From assembly GCF_027247405.1 (NCBI RefSeq), contig NZ_CP097463.1, positions 2,666,001 to 2,730,000 on the forward strand: a DNA stretch of 64,000 nt. Direction: 5' to 3'. This document shows, one piece after another, positions 28,197-37,411 of this stretch. Under the pieces are notes generated by a model. It worked only from the letters and a program-made list of their open reading frames with translations. It was not told the origin of the DNA and did no database searches. The translations under genes were made by a program, and so were the position numbers. The stretch's first letter is position 1. Each line of letters opens with the position of its first letter. This stretch comes from Jatrophihabitans cynanchi. Its GTDB lineage: Bacteria; Actinomycetota; Actinomycetes; Mycobacteriales; Jatrophihabitantaceae.

Positions 28197-28219
28197 CCTA
28201 TTGACCGCAAATCAATAGG
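28197..28219. promoter_or_regulatory. Perfect palindrome upstream of the choD-like gene
   Basis: CCTATTGA (28197-28204) and TCAATAGG (28212-28219) are exact inverted 8-mers around a 7-base spacer, in an AT-rich pocket 13 bases upstream of the gene start. Position and symmetry fit a repressor operator overlapping the promoter. Confidence 0.65.
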
Positions 28220-28269
28220 CGCAGTCTAGGCCATGCGCGCCGCCGCGACCACCGCCGGCAACACGGCGG

Positions 28270-28911
28270 TCAGGGCCGTTGGCCGGTGACGATGAAGCTG
28301 GTGCGCCGCGCCACCGCCACCGCGTGATCGGCGTACCGCTCGTAGTAGCGGCCGAGCAGGGTCACGTCGATCGCCGCCTCGGTACCCGACGCCCAGTTCG
28401 GCGAGAGCACCAGCGTGAACAGCTTGCGTCGCAGCGCGTCCATCGAGTCGTCCTCGGCCTCGATCGCCTGGGCCAGCGCGACGTCGCGACCGTCGACGAC
28501 GTCGGCCACCTTGTGCACCAACGACAGCGCGACGGCGCCCATCTGCGAGATCACGTCGCGGGACTGGTCGGGCACCGCGGCCTCGGGGTAACGCAGCCGG
28601 GCGATCTTCGCGACGTGGTGCGCGAGGTCGCCCATCCGCTCCAGGTCACCGGCCAGGTGGATCGTGCTGATCAGCACACGCAGATCCGTCGCCACCGGCT
28701 GCTGCTGCGCGATGAGTTGGAAGCAGCGGTCCTCCAGCTCGACGCGCAGCGCGTCCACCCGCCTGTCGCCGGTCATGATCTGCTCGGCCAGCGCGAGGTT
28801 CGCGTCCAGCAGCGCCTGCGTGGCGTCATCCATCGCGACGGCCACCAGCTTGGCCATCTCGATCACCTGCTTGCCGATGTCGTCCAGTTCGTCGTGGTAG
28901 ATGTCGCGCAT
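28270..28911 (-). CDS. phoU: Phosphate transport regulator PhoU
   Basis: A 213-residue protein with the two PhoU three-helix repeats. It opens MRDIYHDELDDIGKQVIEMAKLVAVAMDDA, includes DRRVDALRVELEDRCFQLIAQQQPVATDLR (metal-binding E/D motif of repeat 1) and AEDDSMDALRRKLFTL (repeat 2). PhoU links the Pst transporter to the phosphate two-component system and limits phosphate uptake. It follows pstB by 27 bases and ends the operon pstSCAB-phoU, the standard actinobacterial order. Confidence 0.96.
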   Translation of the reverse strand: MRDIYHDELDDIGKQVIEMAKLVAVAMDDATQALLDANLALAEQIMTGDRRVDALRVELEDRCFQLIAQQQPVATDLRVLISTIHLAGDLERMGDLAHHVAKIARLRYPEAAVPDQSRDVISQMGAVALSLVHKVADVVDGRDVALAQAIEAEDDSMDALRRKLFTLVLSPNWASGTEAAIDVTLLGRYYERYADHAVAVARRTSFIVTGQRP

Positions 28912-28938
28912 GGTTACCTTTCCGGAGGTGGTGCCGTG

Positions 28939-29718
28939 TCAGCCGAAGCGGCCGGAGATGTAGTCCTCGGTGCGCCGGTCGGACGGGTTGGAGAAGATCG
29001 TCTGGGTGTCGTCCATCTCGACCAGTTGGCCGGGCCGGCCGATGCCGGCGAGGTTGAAGAACGCGGTGCGCTCGGACACCCGCGCCGCCTGCTGCATGTT
29101 GTGCGTGACGATCACGATCGTGTACTTCGTCTTGAGCTGCTGAATGAGGTCCTCGATCGCCAGCGTGGAGATGGGGTCGAGCGCCGAGCAGGGCTCGTCC
29201 ATCAGCAGCACCGCGGGCTCGACGGCGATCGCTCGCGCGATACACAGCCGCTGCTGCTGACCGCCGGACAGTCCCGAGCCGGGCTTGGCCAGCCGGTCCT
29301 TGACCTCCTCCCACAGGTTCGCGCCACGCAGTGAACGCTCGACCACGGTGTCGAGGTCGGCCTTCTTCGTCCGGCCGTTCTGCAGCTTCAGCCCGGCCAC
29401 CACGTTGTCGTAGATCGACATGGTCGGGAACGGGTTCGGCCGCTGGAACACCATGCCGACGGTGCGGCGCACGTCGACCGGGTCCACCCGGTTGTCGTAG
29501 ATGTCCTCGCCGTCCAGCAGTACCGTGCCCTCGACCCGCGCGCCGGCGATCACCTCGTGCATGCGGTTGAGCGTGCGCAGCACGGTCGACTTGCCGCAGC
29601 CGGACGGCCCGATGAAGGCGGTCACCGAGCGCGGCGCAATCGTGAGATTCACCTCGCTGACGGCGAGGAACTTGCCGTAATAGATGTTCAGGTCGTGCGC
29701 CTCGATGCTCTGTGCCAT
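28939..29718 (-). CDS. pstB: Phosphate ABC transporter ATP-binding protein
   Basis: 259 residues from the ATG at 29718. Walker [10 protein letters not shown] (about 38-46), the PstB-typical TLNRMHEV and [20 protein letters not shown], signature [33 protein letters not shown] (ABC signature plus Walker B, read in two parts), and the H-loop VTHNM. It energises phosphate import through PstA/PstC. Eight bases separate it from the end of pstA. Confidence 0.98.
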   Translation of the reverse strand: MAQSIEAHDLNIYYGKFLAVSEVNLTIAPRSVTAFIGPSGCGKSTVLRTLNRMHEVIAGARVEGTVLLDGEDIYDNRVDPVDVRRTVGMVFQRPNPFPTMSIYDNVVAGLKLQNGRTKKADLDTVVERSLRGANLWEEVKDRLAKPGSGLSGGQQQRLCIARAIAVEPAVLLMDEPCSALDPISTLAIEDLIQQLKTKYTIVIVTHNMQQAARVSERTAFFNLAGIGRPGQLVEMDDTQTIFSNPSDRRTEDYISGRFG

Positions 29719-29726
29719 GGCGTTCC

Positions 29727-30650
29727 CTACTCGGCAGTCTTGGTGAATCGCCCGAGGAAGCGGGCGAACATGTTCAGCGCGAGCACGATGATGATCAGCG
29801 TGAGCGCGGTGCCCCACATCCGGTCCGGGGCGTAGTTGGCGACGGCGCCGGCGACCCTGTTGCCGTTCACGTCCAGGTGGTACGCGCTCGTACCCGTGGC
29901 GTGGTTCAGGTTGGTGAACTGGTCATTGATCATCGTCGGCAACGAGCCCTGGAACCCGTTGAACAGATCGGTGTTCAGGCTGTTGGAGTAGCCCACCAGG
30001 ATCAGCAGCGGTGCGGTCTCGCCGGCCACGCGCGCAATGCCCAGCACGACGCCGGTCACCAGGCCGGTGAACGCCGTGGGCAGCACGACGTGCACGATCG
30101 TCTTCCACTTGGGCACGCCGAGCGCGTACGAGGCCTCGCGCAGCTCGTCCGGCACCAGCTTGAGCATCTCCTCGGTGGTGCGCACGATCACCGGCACCAT
30201 CAGGATCACCAGGGCGAGCGAGACCAGCCAGCCCGAGCGCACCTGGTGGAACGTCGAGATGAACAGCGCGTAGATGAACAGCGCCGCAACGATCGACGGG
30301 ATCCCGGTCAGGATGTCGACCATGAACGTCGTCACCCGTGCGAACGCGCCGCGCCCGTACTCGACCAGGTAGATCCCTACGCACAACGCGATCGGTACCG
30401 AGATCGCCGTGCAGAGCGCGACCTGCTCGAGCGTGCCGACGAGTGCGTGCAACATGCCGCCGCCGGGGTCGCCAGGTGTCTTGCTGCGCTGCGTCTGGGT
30501 CCACCACGACGCCGACGCGACCTGGCGCCAGCCCTTGCTGATCACGGTCCACAGCAGCCAGGCCAGCGGGACCATCGCGATCAGGAAACAGGCCGTGACC
30601 GCGGCGGTCGCGGTCGCGTTCTTCACCTTGCGTACGGCCAGGGTGCTCAT
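29727..30650 (-). CDS. pstA: Phosphate ABC transporter permease PstA
   Basis: 307 residues from the ATG at 30650, with about six membrane helices. The EAA-type coupling loop is EELLKLVP-like: [25 protein letters not shown] (about 187-211, quoted in part), contacting PstB. A periplasmic loop carrying the tandem [17 protein letters not shown] follows the first helix. An Asn-Gly-rich insertion ([13 protein letters not shown]) lies before the last helix. The start overlaps the pstC stop (ATGA), so the permeases are translationally coupled. Confidence 0.97.
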   Translation of the reverse strand: MSTLAVRKVKNATATAAVTACFLIAMVPLAWLLWTVISKGWRQVASASWWTQTQRSKTPGDPGGGMLHALVGTLEQVALCTAISVPIALCVGIYLVEYGRGAFARVTTFMVDILTGIPSIVAALFIYALFISTFHQVRSGWLVSLALVILMVPVIVRTTEEMLKLVPDELREASYALGVPKWKTIVHVVLPTAFTGLVTGVVLGIARVAGETAPLLILVGYSNSLNTDLFNGFQGSLPTMINDQFTNLNHATGTSAYHLDVNGNRVAGAVANYAPDRMWGTALTLIIIVLALNMFARFLGRFTKTAE

Positions 30651-31687
30651 GTTCGCTCCCGGACGATCCAGCGGGCGGCAGCGTTCACCACGAAGGTCAG
30701 CACGAACAGCACCAAGCCTGCGGCGATGTACGCGCCGGTCGAGGCCGGGTTGTTGAACTCGCTGGAGTTGTTGGCGATCTTCGACGCGAACGTCTCGCCG
30801 CCGCTGAACAGGGACGGCGAGAACACGCTGACCTTGGACAGGATCAGGTAGACGGCGAGGGTCTCGCCGAGCGCGCGACCGAGGCCGAGCATCGCGCCAC
30901 TGACGACGCCGGCCCGGCCGTAGGGCAGCACCGCCAACCGGATCATCTCCCACTTCGTCGCGCCGAGTGCCCACGCCGCCTCGATGTTCTGCCGCGGCGT
31001 TCGCGCGTAGACGTCCCTGCTGATCGCGGAGATGATCGGCAAGATCATCACCGCCAGTACCACGCCGCCGTCGAACAGGCTGCCGGTCGGCACGTTCTTG
31101 TCCTTGAACAACCCGAATCCGCCGAGGTGGTACAGCGCGTCCTGAACGCCGGTCAGCTGAGGTGCCAGCACCCGGGCGCCCCAGATGCCGTAGATGATCG
31201 ACGGGATCGCCGCGAGCAGGTCGATCGCGTGCGCGGTCGGCCGGGCCAGGCGGCGCGGGGCGTAGTGCGTGATGAACAGCGCGATACCCACCGCGATCGG
31301 CACCGCGATCACCATCGCGACGAGCGAGATGACGACGGTCGTGTAGAGCAGGGCGGCGACGCCGAAGCGCAGGTTCCCGGCGGTGGGCGCCCACTCCGTC
31401 GAGGTGAGGAAGTTGACCTTGTCGGCGCGGATCGACGGGACGGACCGGGCCAGCAGGAACACCGCGACGAGCACGACGAGCACGACCACGAACGCGGCGG
31501 AACCGCCCGTCAGCAGGCGGAAGAGACGCTCGCCCAGGCCGCTCGTGCGGGTCCGTCGCGCAAGGCCGCCGGGCACCAGCTCGCTCTCGGTCTCGGTGTC
31601 CGGGGCGACGGTGGTCTCCTCGAGCGGCATGGTGGTGCTGGTGGGCACCTGCGTCGAGTCGCCCACCAGCACCTCCTCCTTCGCCAT
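30647..31687 (-). CDS. pstC: Phosphate ABC transporter permease PstC
   Basis: 346 residues from the ATG at 31687. A polar N-terminal tail of about 60 residues (Thr/Glu-rich) precedes the first of six helices (AAFVVVLVVLVAVFLLA). The coupling loop is TPRQNIEAAWALGATKWEMIR (in part) near residue 240. It pairs with PstA to make the membrane channel for phosphate. The start is 8 bases after the pstS stop; the 4-base overlap with pstA continues the operon. Confidence 0.97.
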   Translation of the reverse strand: MAKEEVLVGDSTQVPTSTTMPLEETTVAPDTETESELVPGGLARRTRTSGLGERLFRLLTGGSAAFVVVLVVLVAVFLLARSVPSIRADKVNFLTSTEWAPTAGNLRFGVAALLYTTVVISLVAMVIAVPIAVGIALFITHYAPRRLARPTAHAIDLLAAIPSIIYGIWGARVLAPQLTGVQDALYHLGGFGLFKDKNVPTGSLFDGGVVLAVMILPIISAISRDVYARTPRQNIEAAWALGATKWEMIRLAVLPYGRAGVVSGAMLGLGRALGETLAVYLILSKVSVFSPSLFSGGETFASKIANNSSEFNNPASTGAYIAAGLVLFVLTFVVNAAARWIVRERT

Positions 31688-31695
31688 GGATGCGG

Positions 31696-32829
31696 TCAGC
31701 GGATCGTCGCGACCGCGGCCTGTACCTTGGCCTGCAGTTCGCTCGGCAGCGGCGCGTAGCCGAGCTGGGCCAGCCCGTTCTGACCGCCGCCGGAGGCGTA
31801 GCTGAGGAAGGACTTCACGAACGCGCCCGCGGTCGGGTCGCTGTACTTGCTGCACGCGATCTCGTACGTGACCAGGATCAGCGGGTACGCCCCGGGCGTC
31901 TTGGTCGCGTAGTCGATCTGCAGGCTCAGGTCGTTGCCGGTGCCCACTACCTTGGCGGCACCGGCGGCCGTGCTGGCCGTCTCCTTGGACAGTTCGACCG
32001 GCCCGCCGCCGTTGTCGATCTGGGCGGTGGACAGCCCGCTCGCGACGGCGAAGGAGTACTCGTCGTACCCGATCCCGCCCTCGGTCGCGGCGATCGCGTC
32101 GGCGACGCCCTGCGACTTCGCCTTGCCCTGCCCCGCGAAGCCGGCCTTCGAGCTGTCCTTGTCCGGCTTGGCGGTGAAGATGCCGGGCGCCGTCGCCGCC
32201 AGGTACTTCTCGAAGTTCTGAGTCGTACCCGAGGAGTCCGAGCGGTAGAAGACCGAGATCTTCGTGCTCGGCAGCGTCACGCCCGGGTTGAGCGCCGAGA
32301 TCGCCGGGTCGTTCCAGGTGGTGACCTTGCCCAGGAAGATCTTGGCGATCAGCTCACCGTTGACGATCAGCTTGTCGACGCCCTTGAGCTTGTAGGCGAT
32401 GGCCACCGGGCCGACCACCATCGGCAGGTCGAGTGGTGTGCTCGCGCAGCGCTGCTGCGCCGCCGCGACCTCACCCTTGCCCGGGTCGAGCGCGGAGTCC
32501 GAGCCGGCGAAGTCGACCTGGCCGGCGGTGAAGGCGGTGATCCCCGCGCCCGATCCGGTCGGGTTGTAGTTGACGGTGGCCCCGCTGCAGGCGCTCTGGT
32601 AGTCCTTGATCCACTGGTTGATCGCGTTCGTCTGCGCCGTCGAGCCTTCGGCGTTCAACGTGCCGCTCGGGCAGTCCTGGCCGGACGGGGTCGACGACGC
32701 GGACGTCCGGGCGCCCGTGTTCGCCGGCGGGTTGTCGTTGCTGCCGCCGTTCGCGCTGCTACTGCACGCCGCGAGCGCGATCGCCCCGGCGAGCAGTCCT
32801 GTTGCCACGCCGGTTCGGTTCAGCTTCAC
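31696..32829 (-). CDS. pstS: Phosphate-binding lipoprotein PstS
   Basis: 377 residues, GTG start at 32829 with AAGGAG (32837-32842) before it. Signal peptide and lipobox ALAACSSS (Cys22) anchor it outside the membrane. The binding protein has the PstS motif GSTAQTNAINQWIK (about 66-79), TGSGAGITAFTAGQVDFAGSDS (in part, about 107-125) and RSDSSGTTQNFEKYL (about 200-214), which ligate phosphate. First gene of the pst operon, downstream of a PHO box at 32901-32922. Confidence 0.97.
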   Translation of the reverse strand: MKLNRTGVATGLLAGAIALAACSSSANGGSNDNPPANTGARTSASSTPSGQDCPSGTLNAEGSTAQTNAINQWIKDYQSACSGATVNYNPTGSGAGITAFTAGQVDFAGSDSALDPGKGEVAAAQQRCASTPLDLPMVVGPVAIAYKLKGVDKLIVNGELIAKIFLGKVTTWNDPAISALNPGVTLPSTKISVFYRSDSSGTTQNFEKYLAATAPGIFTAKPDKDSSKAGFAGQGKAKSQGVADAIAATEGGIGYDEYSFAVASGLSTAQIDNGGGPVELSKETASTAAGAAKVVGTGNDLSLQIDYATKTPGAYPLILVTYEIACSKYSDPTAGAFVKSFLSYASGGGQNGLAQLGYAPLPSELQAKVQAAVATIR

Positions 32830-32900
32830 GTGGTGTCTCCTTCATCCATTTCCTGGTGTCAGGCCGGACGTTAGGAGCGCGAGATGGCGCGACGGGGCGG

Positions 32901-32922
32901 CATGGATGAACCTCGGATGAAC
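32901..32922 (-). promoter_or_regulatory. PHO box (two 11-bp direct repeats) controlling pstSCAB-phoU
   Basis: On the minus strand GTTCATCCGAG (32922-32912) is followed directly by GTTCATCCATG (32911-32901): two adjacent 11-bp units matching the actinobacterial PhoP recognition repeat GTTCAYYY. TAACGT (32873-32868) downstream is a plausible -10. It sits 72 bases ahead of the pstS start, as expected for phosphate-starvation activation by PhoP. Confidence 0.85.
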
Positions 32923-32939
32923 GCCGGAGTTCGTGCGGG

Positions 32940-33788
32940 TTACCGAGTGGCGCGCCACTGCCTGTCGACGTCGTGACGGGCGAATCCGTACCGCTCGTAG
33001 AGGCGCATCGCGGCGGTGTTGGACTCGTCGACGTACAGCAGCACCTGCGGGCAGCCGCGCTCGGCCAGGTGCCGCAGCCCGATCACCAGCAGCGCCGCGC
33101 CCAGGCCGGAGCCCTGCCCGGCGGGCGCGACGCCGAGCACGTACACCTCACCGAGACCGTCGGCGTGCACCTTCGTCCAGTGGAACCCGACCAGTTCGTC
33201 GCCGCGCCAGGCGAGGAAGAAGCCGGCCGGGTCGAACCACGGTTCCCGCTCGCGTGCCGTGAGGTCGGGCCGGCGCCAGCCGCCCTGCTCGGCGTGCGCA
33301 GCGAACGCTGCGGCGTTCACGCGCAGCCAGGCGTCCTCGTCCGTCCCCACCCGGAACGGGCGGACCCGGACGTCCGGCGGCAGCGCGTGCTCCGGGACGG
33401 CTACCTCGGCGGGTCGACGCAGCTGGTGCAGGACCCGGACCGGTTCGTAGCTCCGTGCGGCCACCGCCGCGGCGAGCGCGCTGTGTGTGCCGTGCGTCCA
33501 GACGAGCAGCTCGCCGTCGGTGGCGCCCTCCGCCGCCGTCAGCAGGGCGTCCATCGCGCGCGGTTCGGCGGCGACCTCGAGCGCGCCGGCGGTGAGCTGC
33601 GCGTACCCGGCGAGCGCCGTGCCGTCGCGGGCCAGCAGGTGCCGCACGCCCGGCTCGGCCAGTTGGGTCAGCGCCTGGTCGGACAGCGCGGGCGCACCCG
33701 CGGCGTCCGAGATCCGATCGGCGAGAGCGTGCACGGCCGCGCGGTCGTCGGGGCCGAGGCTGCTCGCTGCGCTGACGTCGACTGCCAC
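32940..33788 (-). CDS. mshD: Mycothiol acetyltransferase (mycothiol synthase)
   Basis: A 282-residue protein with two tandem GNAT domains, the usual MshD length. The C-terminal, active domain has the acetyl-CoA pyrophosphate loop VLGVAPAGQGSGLGAALL (about 217-234), preceded by AWRGDELVGFHWTKVH, and ends RLYERYGFARHDVDRQW. MshD acetylates Cys-GlcN-Ins, the last step of mycothiol synthesis, and marks this genome as actinobacterial. GTG start at 33788, with TAGCGT 6 bases upstream. It lies directly downstream of glnR and upstream of the pst operon, the order also found in mycobacteria. Confidence 0.95.
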   Translation of the reverse strand: MAVDVSAASSLGPDDRAAVHALADRISDAAGAPALSDQALTQLAEPGVRHLLARDGTALAGYAQLTAGALEVAAEPRAMDALLTAAEGATDGELLVWTHGTHSALAAAVAARSYEPVRVLHQLRRPAEVAVPEHALPPDVRVRPFRVGTDEDAWLRVNAAAFAAHAEQGGWRRPDLTAREREPWFDPAGFFLAWRGDELVGFHWTKVHADGLGEVYVLGVAPAGQGSGLGAALLVIGLRHLAERGCPQVLLYVDESNTAAMRLYERYGFARHDVDRQWRATR

Positions 33789-33797
33789 GTGCCGACG

Positions 33798-34529
33798 CTA
33801 GCGGCCCGGGTCCGCCGCCGGATCGCGGCTGGCCGACTCGTGACCGGCGCGACCGGACGGTTCGGGCGGGCGGACGAACTTGTAGCCGACGTTGCGCACG
33901 GTGCCGATCATCGCGTCGTGCTCGGGTCCGAGCTTGGCGCGCAGCCGGCGAACGTGCACGTCGACGGTGCGCGTGCCGCCGAAGTAGTCATAGCCCCAGA
34001 CCTCCTGGACGAGGTGCGAGCGGCTGAACACCCGGCCGGGGTGCTGGGCGAGGAACTTCAGCAGCTCGAACTCCTTGTAGGTCAGGTCGAGCGGGGTACC
34101 GGACAGCCGTGCGCTGTAGGTGCTCTCGTCGATCGTCAGTTCGCCGATGTCGACCTGATCCGGCGTCGGGTTCTCCCGCAGGGTGGTGCGTTCCACGGCC
34201 AGCCGCAGCCGGGCGTCCAGCTCGGCGGGACCGGCGGTGTCCAGCACGAAGTCATCGACGGCCCACTCGGCGGACACCGCGATCAGGCCGCCCTCGGTCA
34301 GCACCGCGATCACCGGCACGGCGAGCTCGGCGGCGGCGAGCACCCGGGTGAACGTGCGGGCAGCAGCGAGATCGCGGCGGGCGTCGAGCAGGATCACGTC
34401 CCCGGCGTTGCGGTCGACGAGCGCGGCGGCGTCCAACGGCAGGACGCTCACCCGGTGCGGCAGCAGGCCGAGGGCGGGCAGTACTTCGGTGGTCGGCTGG
34501 CTGGCGGTGGTGAGCAGGCTGAGGTCCAC
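33798..34529 (-). CDS. glnR: GlnR-type atypical OmpR-family regulator of nitrogen metabolism
   Basis: 243 residues from the GTG at 34529 (GGAGG 8 bases upstream). The N-terminal receiver keeps only the central aspartate region VILLDARRD (about residue 49) and lacks the acidic pair of beta-1 and the lysine, as in orphan GlnR. The C-terminal winged helix is standard: [54 protein letters not shown] (positions about 150-205). In actinobacteria GlnR activates glnA, amt and nitrogen-assimilation genes without a kinase. No kinase is adjacent. Position next to mshD is the actinobacterial signature for GlnR. Confidence 0.88.
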   Translation of the reverse strand: MDLSLLTTASQPTTEVLPALGLLPHRVSVLPLDAAALVDRNAGDVILLDARRDLAAARTFTRVLAAAELAVPVIAVLTEGGLIAVSAEWAVDDFVLDTAGPAELDARLRLAVERTTLRENPTPDQVDIGELTIDESTYSARLSGTPLDLTYKEFELLKFLAQHPGRVFSRSHLVQEVWGYDYFGGTRTVDVHVRRLRAKLGPEHDAMIGTVRNVGYKFVRPPEPSGRAGHESASRDPAADPGR

Positions 34530-34601
34530 GCACGCCTCCGGTGGGCAGAGGAGGTGGGCCGCGCTGCCCGGACGAACTTGTTGCACGAGACAATACCGGT
34601 C

Positions 34602-35396
34602 GTGCCCGTACCGCAGCGTGTCAGCCTCACCACCAGCGACGGCCTCACCCTGCTCGCGCGGCACTGGGACGCGGGCCTGCGCGATGTCGGCTGCGTGGTC
34701 GCGCACGGATTCACCGGCTCGTCGGGCAATGCGCCGGTACGCGCGATCTGTGCCGGGCTCAGTGCCCGCGGGTTCGGCGTGCTTGCCCCGGACCTGCGTG
34801 GGCACGGCCAGTCGCAGGGCCGGTGCACCGCCGGTGCCGACGAACCGCTCGACATCGCTGCCGCCGCTGCCTGGTTGCGCGAGCACGGCTACGCGCAGGT
34901 CGCCGTGCTCGGCTGGTCGATGGGCGGCTCGGCCGTGCTGCGGTACGCCGGGCTGGGCGGTGCCGCCGACGCGGTGGTGGCGGTCAGCTCACCGGGCACC
35001 TGGTTCGAGCGTGGCACCCGGCCGATGCGACTGGTGCACTGGCTGTGCGAGACGCGTTCCGGACGCGCCAGCGCGCGGCTGCTGCGCGGCACCCGCATCG
35101 CCCCGGGAGGCTGGGCGCAGGTGCCCGAGGCGCCGGAGGAAGTGGTGGGGGCGATCGCTCCTACGCCGCTGCTGATCGTGCACGGCGACAGCGACCGCTA
35201 CTTCCCGGCCACGCACGTCGACGCCCTTGCCGCGCAGGCACCGGCCGCCGACATCTGGATCGAGCCAGGCATGGGTCACGCGGAGACCGCCACGACCCCC
35301 GACCTGCTCGACCGGATCGGTGCCTGGCTGGCGGCGGCCACGTCCAGGTCCGCGCTCCCGCAGCCGGCGGTCTGCGACGATGAGGCACGTGACTGA
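34602..35396 (+). CDS. Alpha/beta-hydrolase fold protein (serine aminopeptidase/lysophospholipase-like)
   Basis: 264 residues from the GTG at 34602. Oxyanion loop [11 protein letters not shown] (about 33-43), nucleophile elbow [10 protein letters not shown] (about 104-113; Ser107), acid residue in [13 protein letters not shown] (about 192-204), catalytic histidine in GMGHAE (about 226). The consensus G-x-S-x-G elbow is present as GWSMG. A likely carboxylester hydrolase or thioesterase of unknown substrate, apparently cytoplasmic. It overlaps the following membrane-protein gene by 17 bases, so both are cotranscribed, and it starts 72 bases from glnR on the opposite strand. Confidence 0.88.
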   Translation: MPVPQRVSLTTSDGLTLLARHWDAGLRDVGCVVAHGFTGSSGNAPVRAICAGLSARGFGVLAPDLRGHGQSQGRCTAGADEPLDIAAAAAWLREHGYAQVAVLGWSMGGSAVLRYAGLGGAADAVVAVSSPGTWFERGTRPMRLVHWLCETRSGRASARLLRGTRIAPGGWAQVPEAPEEVVGAIAPTPLLIVHGDSDRYFPATHVDALAAQAPAADIWIEPGMGHAETATTPDLLDRIGAWLAAATSRSALPQPAVCDDEARD

Positions 35397-36240
35397 CAGC
35401 GACGAGCCGGTGCCGGCCGAGGGCGTCGAGCGCGTCCAGGCCGGCTCGCTCGTGCTCGCCGCGGTCGTCGGCGTCGGGCTGGCGGTAGCTGCCCGCACCA
35501 ACGCGCTCGCCCTGTTGATCGCCGTCGCCGTCACCCAAGCGCTGCTCGCCGCCGGATGGGTGTTCTGCAGCCGGATGCCCGGGCGTAAGGGCGCGCTCGT
35601 GCTCGCCGCGTTGGCCGCCGCGGGCGCGGACGTCTCGGTGTCGATCTGGCCGCACGGCAAGCTGGGTACCCTGCTCGCCGTGCTCGGCCTCGCCGTGCCG
35701 CTGCTGTTCATCCACCAGCTGATGCGCGGTGCCGCGCGCAGCCGAATCGTCCAGTCACTGAGCGGCATCGCGCTGCTCGTGCTCGCCGAGGTGGCCCTCG
35801 CCGCCCTGCTCCAGCTGCGCCACGAGTTCGGCGGCCAGACCGGCGGCCGGGTGGTGGCCGGGGTGGTGGCCGCGGCCGCCGGCGCGCTCGTCGTCGGCTA
35901 CCTCGTCGACCTGATCGCGCCGCTGCCGCGCTTCGACCCCGACGTGCCGCGCGGGCTGCTCGGCGTGGTCGCCTCGGCGGGGCTGGGTGGGTCGCTCGGC
36001 TACCTGCTGCTGCAGTCCGACCGGCTCGGCACCTTCGCAAGCGGCCGGGGCGCGTTCATCGGGGCCTCGCTCGGCGCGCTGGTCGGCTTGCTCGCCGTCG
36101 CGGTCGCGTTCGCCGAGCGCGAACTGCCGGTGCGTGCCGACGGTGCCGGGCAGCGATGGCGCCCGTTCGTCGGCGTGCTGGTGCCGATCAGCGTCCTTGC
36201 CCCGGTGGCCTTCCTGCTCTGCCTGGCCATCCGCACCTGA
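35380..36240 (+). CDS. Polytopic membrane protein, function unknown
   Basis: 286 residues from the ATG at 35380 (GTG at 35389 is an alternative), with roughly eight hydrophobic segments and very small loops. It starts with a polar tail [18 protein letters not shown], then SLVLAAVVGVGLAVAA; a conserved-looking HGKLGTLLAVLGLAVPLLFIHQLMRG lies near the middle and PLPRFDPDVPRG in the last third. No family recognised. Coupled to the hydrolase before it by overlap. It separates glnR from the sulfurtransferase operon, where mycobacteria have a thioredoxin-like and an exported-protein gene. Confidence 0.72.
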   Translation: MRHVTDSDEPVPAEGVERVQAGSLVLAAVVGVGLAVAARTNALALLIAVAVTQALLAAGWVFCSRMPGRKGALVLAALAAAGADVSVSIWPHGKLGTLLAVLGLAVPLLFIHQLMRGAARSRIVQSLSGIALLVLAEVALAALLQLRHEFGGQTGGRVVAGVVAAAAGALVVGYLVDLIAPLPRFDPDVPRGLLGVVASAGLGGSLGYLLLQSDRLGTFASGRGAFIGASLGALVGLLAVAVAFAERELPVRADGAGQRWRPFVGVLVPISVLAPVAFLLCLAIRT

Positions 36241-36319
36241 GCGGGCCGTGCCTACCGCGCCCGAGCGGCCCGGGCCTACGCGCCGGAGCGGCTTTCGCCG
36301 ATCGGCTACTGTGAGCGCC

Positions 36320-36415
36320 ATGGGCATCTCGCTCGTTGCCGTGGGTGTCGCACTCACGTCCCGCCGCACGGTCGACCTGTGCCGTGTGGGCAGCTGCCTG
36401 TGTCGCATGCGCTGA
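36320..36415 (+). CDS. Cysteine-rich leader peptide (31 aa) upstream of the sulfurtransferase operon
   Basis: ATG at 36320 encodes 31 residues: a hydrophobic start (MGISLVAVGVALT), then SRRTVDLCRVGSCLCRMR with three cysteines in the last ten residues. TACTGT (36307-36312) ends 7 bases before the ATG, so the transcript should be leaderless. It is followed by a GC hairpin at 36429 and, 161 bases later, cysA-sseC. Leaderless Cys-rich short ORFs ahead of sulfur genes act as cysteine attenuators in mycobacteria, where ribosomes stall when Cys-tRNA is short and relieve repression of the operon. This one has the same layout, so I infer the same role. Confidence 0.8.
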   Translation: MGISLVAVGVALTSRRTVDLCRVGSCLCRMR

Positions 36416-36428
36416 CCGGGTGACACCG

Positions 36429-36441
36429 GGGGCTCCGCCCC
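36429..36441 (+). promoter_or_regulatory. Short GC hairpin after the leader peptide (possible attenuator element)
   Basis: GGGGC (36429-36433) and GCCCC (36437-36441) flank a 3-base loop 14 bases past the leader stop. Too short to be decisive alone, but it is where a ribosome-controlled attenuator would be expected before cysA. Confidence 0.35.
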
Positions 36442-36576
36442 GCCGCACGCTGGCCCGTCCACCGTTGCGCCTTGCGTCTCATCCGGTTTCCCACCCCGCC
36501 GCCCGCCACCGTCGTGGCGTTCCGGCGGTGCGCCCACATCCCCATCCCGTCACATCCACTTCGAGGAGAGCAACCC

Positions 36577-37410
36577 ATGGCCCGCGCTGACGTGCTGGTC
36601 TCGGCCGATTGGGCCGAGGAGAATCTGAACACCCCTGGTGTCGTGTTCGTCGAGGTCGACGAAGACACCTCCGCGTACGACGGCGGCCACCTCGCCGGCG
36701 CCGTGAAGCTGGACTGGAAGACCGACCTGCAGGACCAGGTCCGCCGCGACTTCGTGAACAAGGAGCAGTTCGAGGCGCTGCTCGGCGCGAAGGGCATCGG
36801 CAACGACGACACCGTCGTGCTGTACGGCGGCAACAACAACTGGTTCGCGTCCTACGCGTACTGGTACTTCAAGCTGTACGGGCACGAGAACGTCAAGCTG
36901 CTCGACGGCGGCCGCAAGAAGTGGGAACTCGACGGCCGTGAGCTGAGCAAGGACACCGTGCAGCGCCCGGCCACGAGCTACACGGCCAAGGAGCAGGACC
37001 TGTCCATCCGCGCGTTCCGCGACGAGGTCCTCGACTCGATCGGCAAGCAGAACCTGGTCGATGTGCGCTCGCCCGACGAGTTCTCCGGAAAGCTGCTCGC
37101 GCCGGCGCACCTGCCGCAGGAGCAGAGCCAGCGCGGCGGGCACATCCCGAGCGCGCTGAACGTCCCGTGGAGCAAGGCCGCGAACGAGGACGGCACGTTC
37201 AAGTCGGACGAGGAACTGCGCGCGCTCTACGCGGACCAGGGCCTGGACGAGGCCAAGGACACCATCGCGTACTGCCGTATCGGCGAGCGCTCCAGCCACA
37301 CCTGGTTCGCGCTGCACGAGCTGCTCGGCCACCAGAACGTGAAGAACTACGACGGCTCGTGGACCGAGTACGGCTCGCTGGTCGGCGTCCCGATCGAGAA
37401 GGGTGCCTGA
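36577..37410 (+). CDS. cysA: Thiosulfate sulfurtransferase (tandem rhodanese)
   Basis: 277 residues forming two rhodanese domains. The first is structural ([25 protein letters not shown]), the second carries the persulfide cysteine in [12 protein letters not shown] (Cys233), a CRIGER active-site loop typical of thiosulfate sulfurtransferases. It transfers sulfur from thiosulfate to thiols or cyanide. GAGGAGAG lies before the ATG. SseC follows directly (1 base between stop and start), as in the mycobacterial cysA2-sseC2 pair, and a Cys-rich leader precedes it, so the operon should respond to cysteine supply. Confidence 0.95.
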   Translation: MARADVLVSADWAEENLNTPGVVFVEVDEDTSAYDGGHLAGAVKLDWKTDLQDQVRRDFVNKEQFEALLGAKGIGNDDTVVLYGGNNNWFASYAYWYFKLYGHENVKLLDGGRKKWELDGRELSKDTVQRPATSYTAKEQDLSIRAFRDEVLDSIGKQNLVDVRSPDEFSGKLLAPAHLPQEQSQRGGHIPSALNVPWSKAANEDGTFKSDEELRALYADQGLDEAKDTIAYCRIGERSSHTWFALHELLGHQNVKNYDGSWTEYGSLVGVPIEKGA

Positions 37411-37411
37411 C

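Noticed and set aside
32973-34601. Upstream part of the frame that contains the alpha/beta hydrolase, antisense to mshD and glnR
   Set aside because: Only the portion from the GTG at 34602 looks like a protein; before it the frame is the shadow of mshD and glnR.
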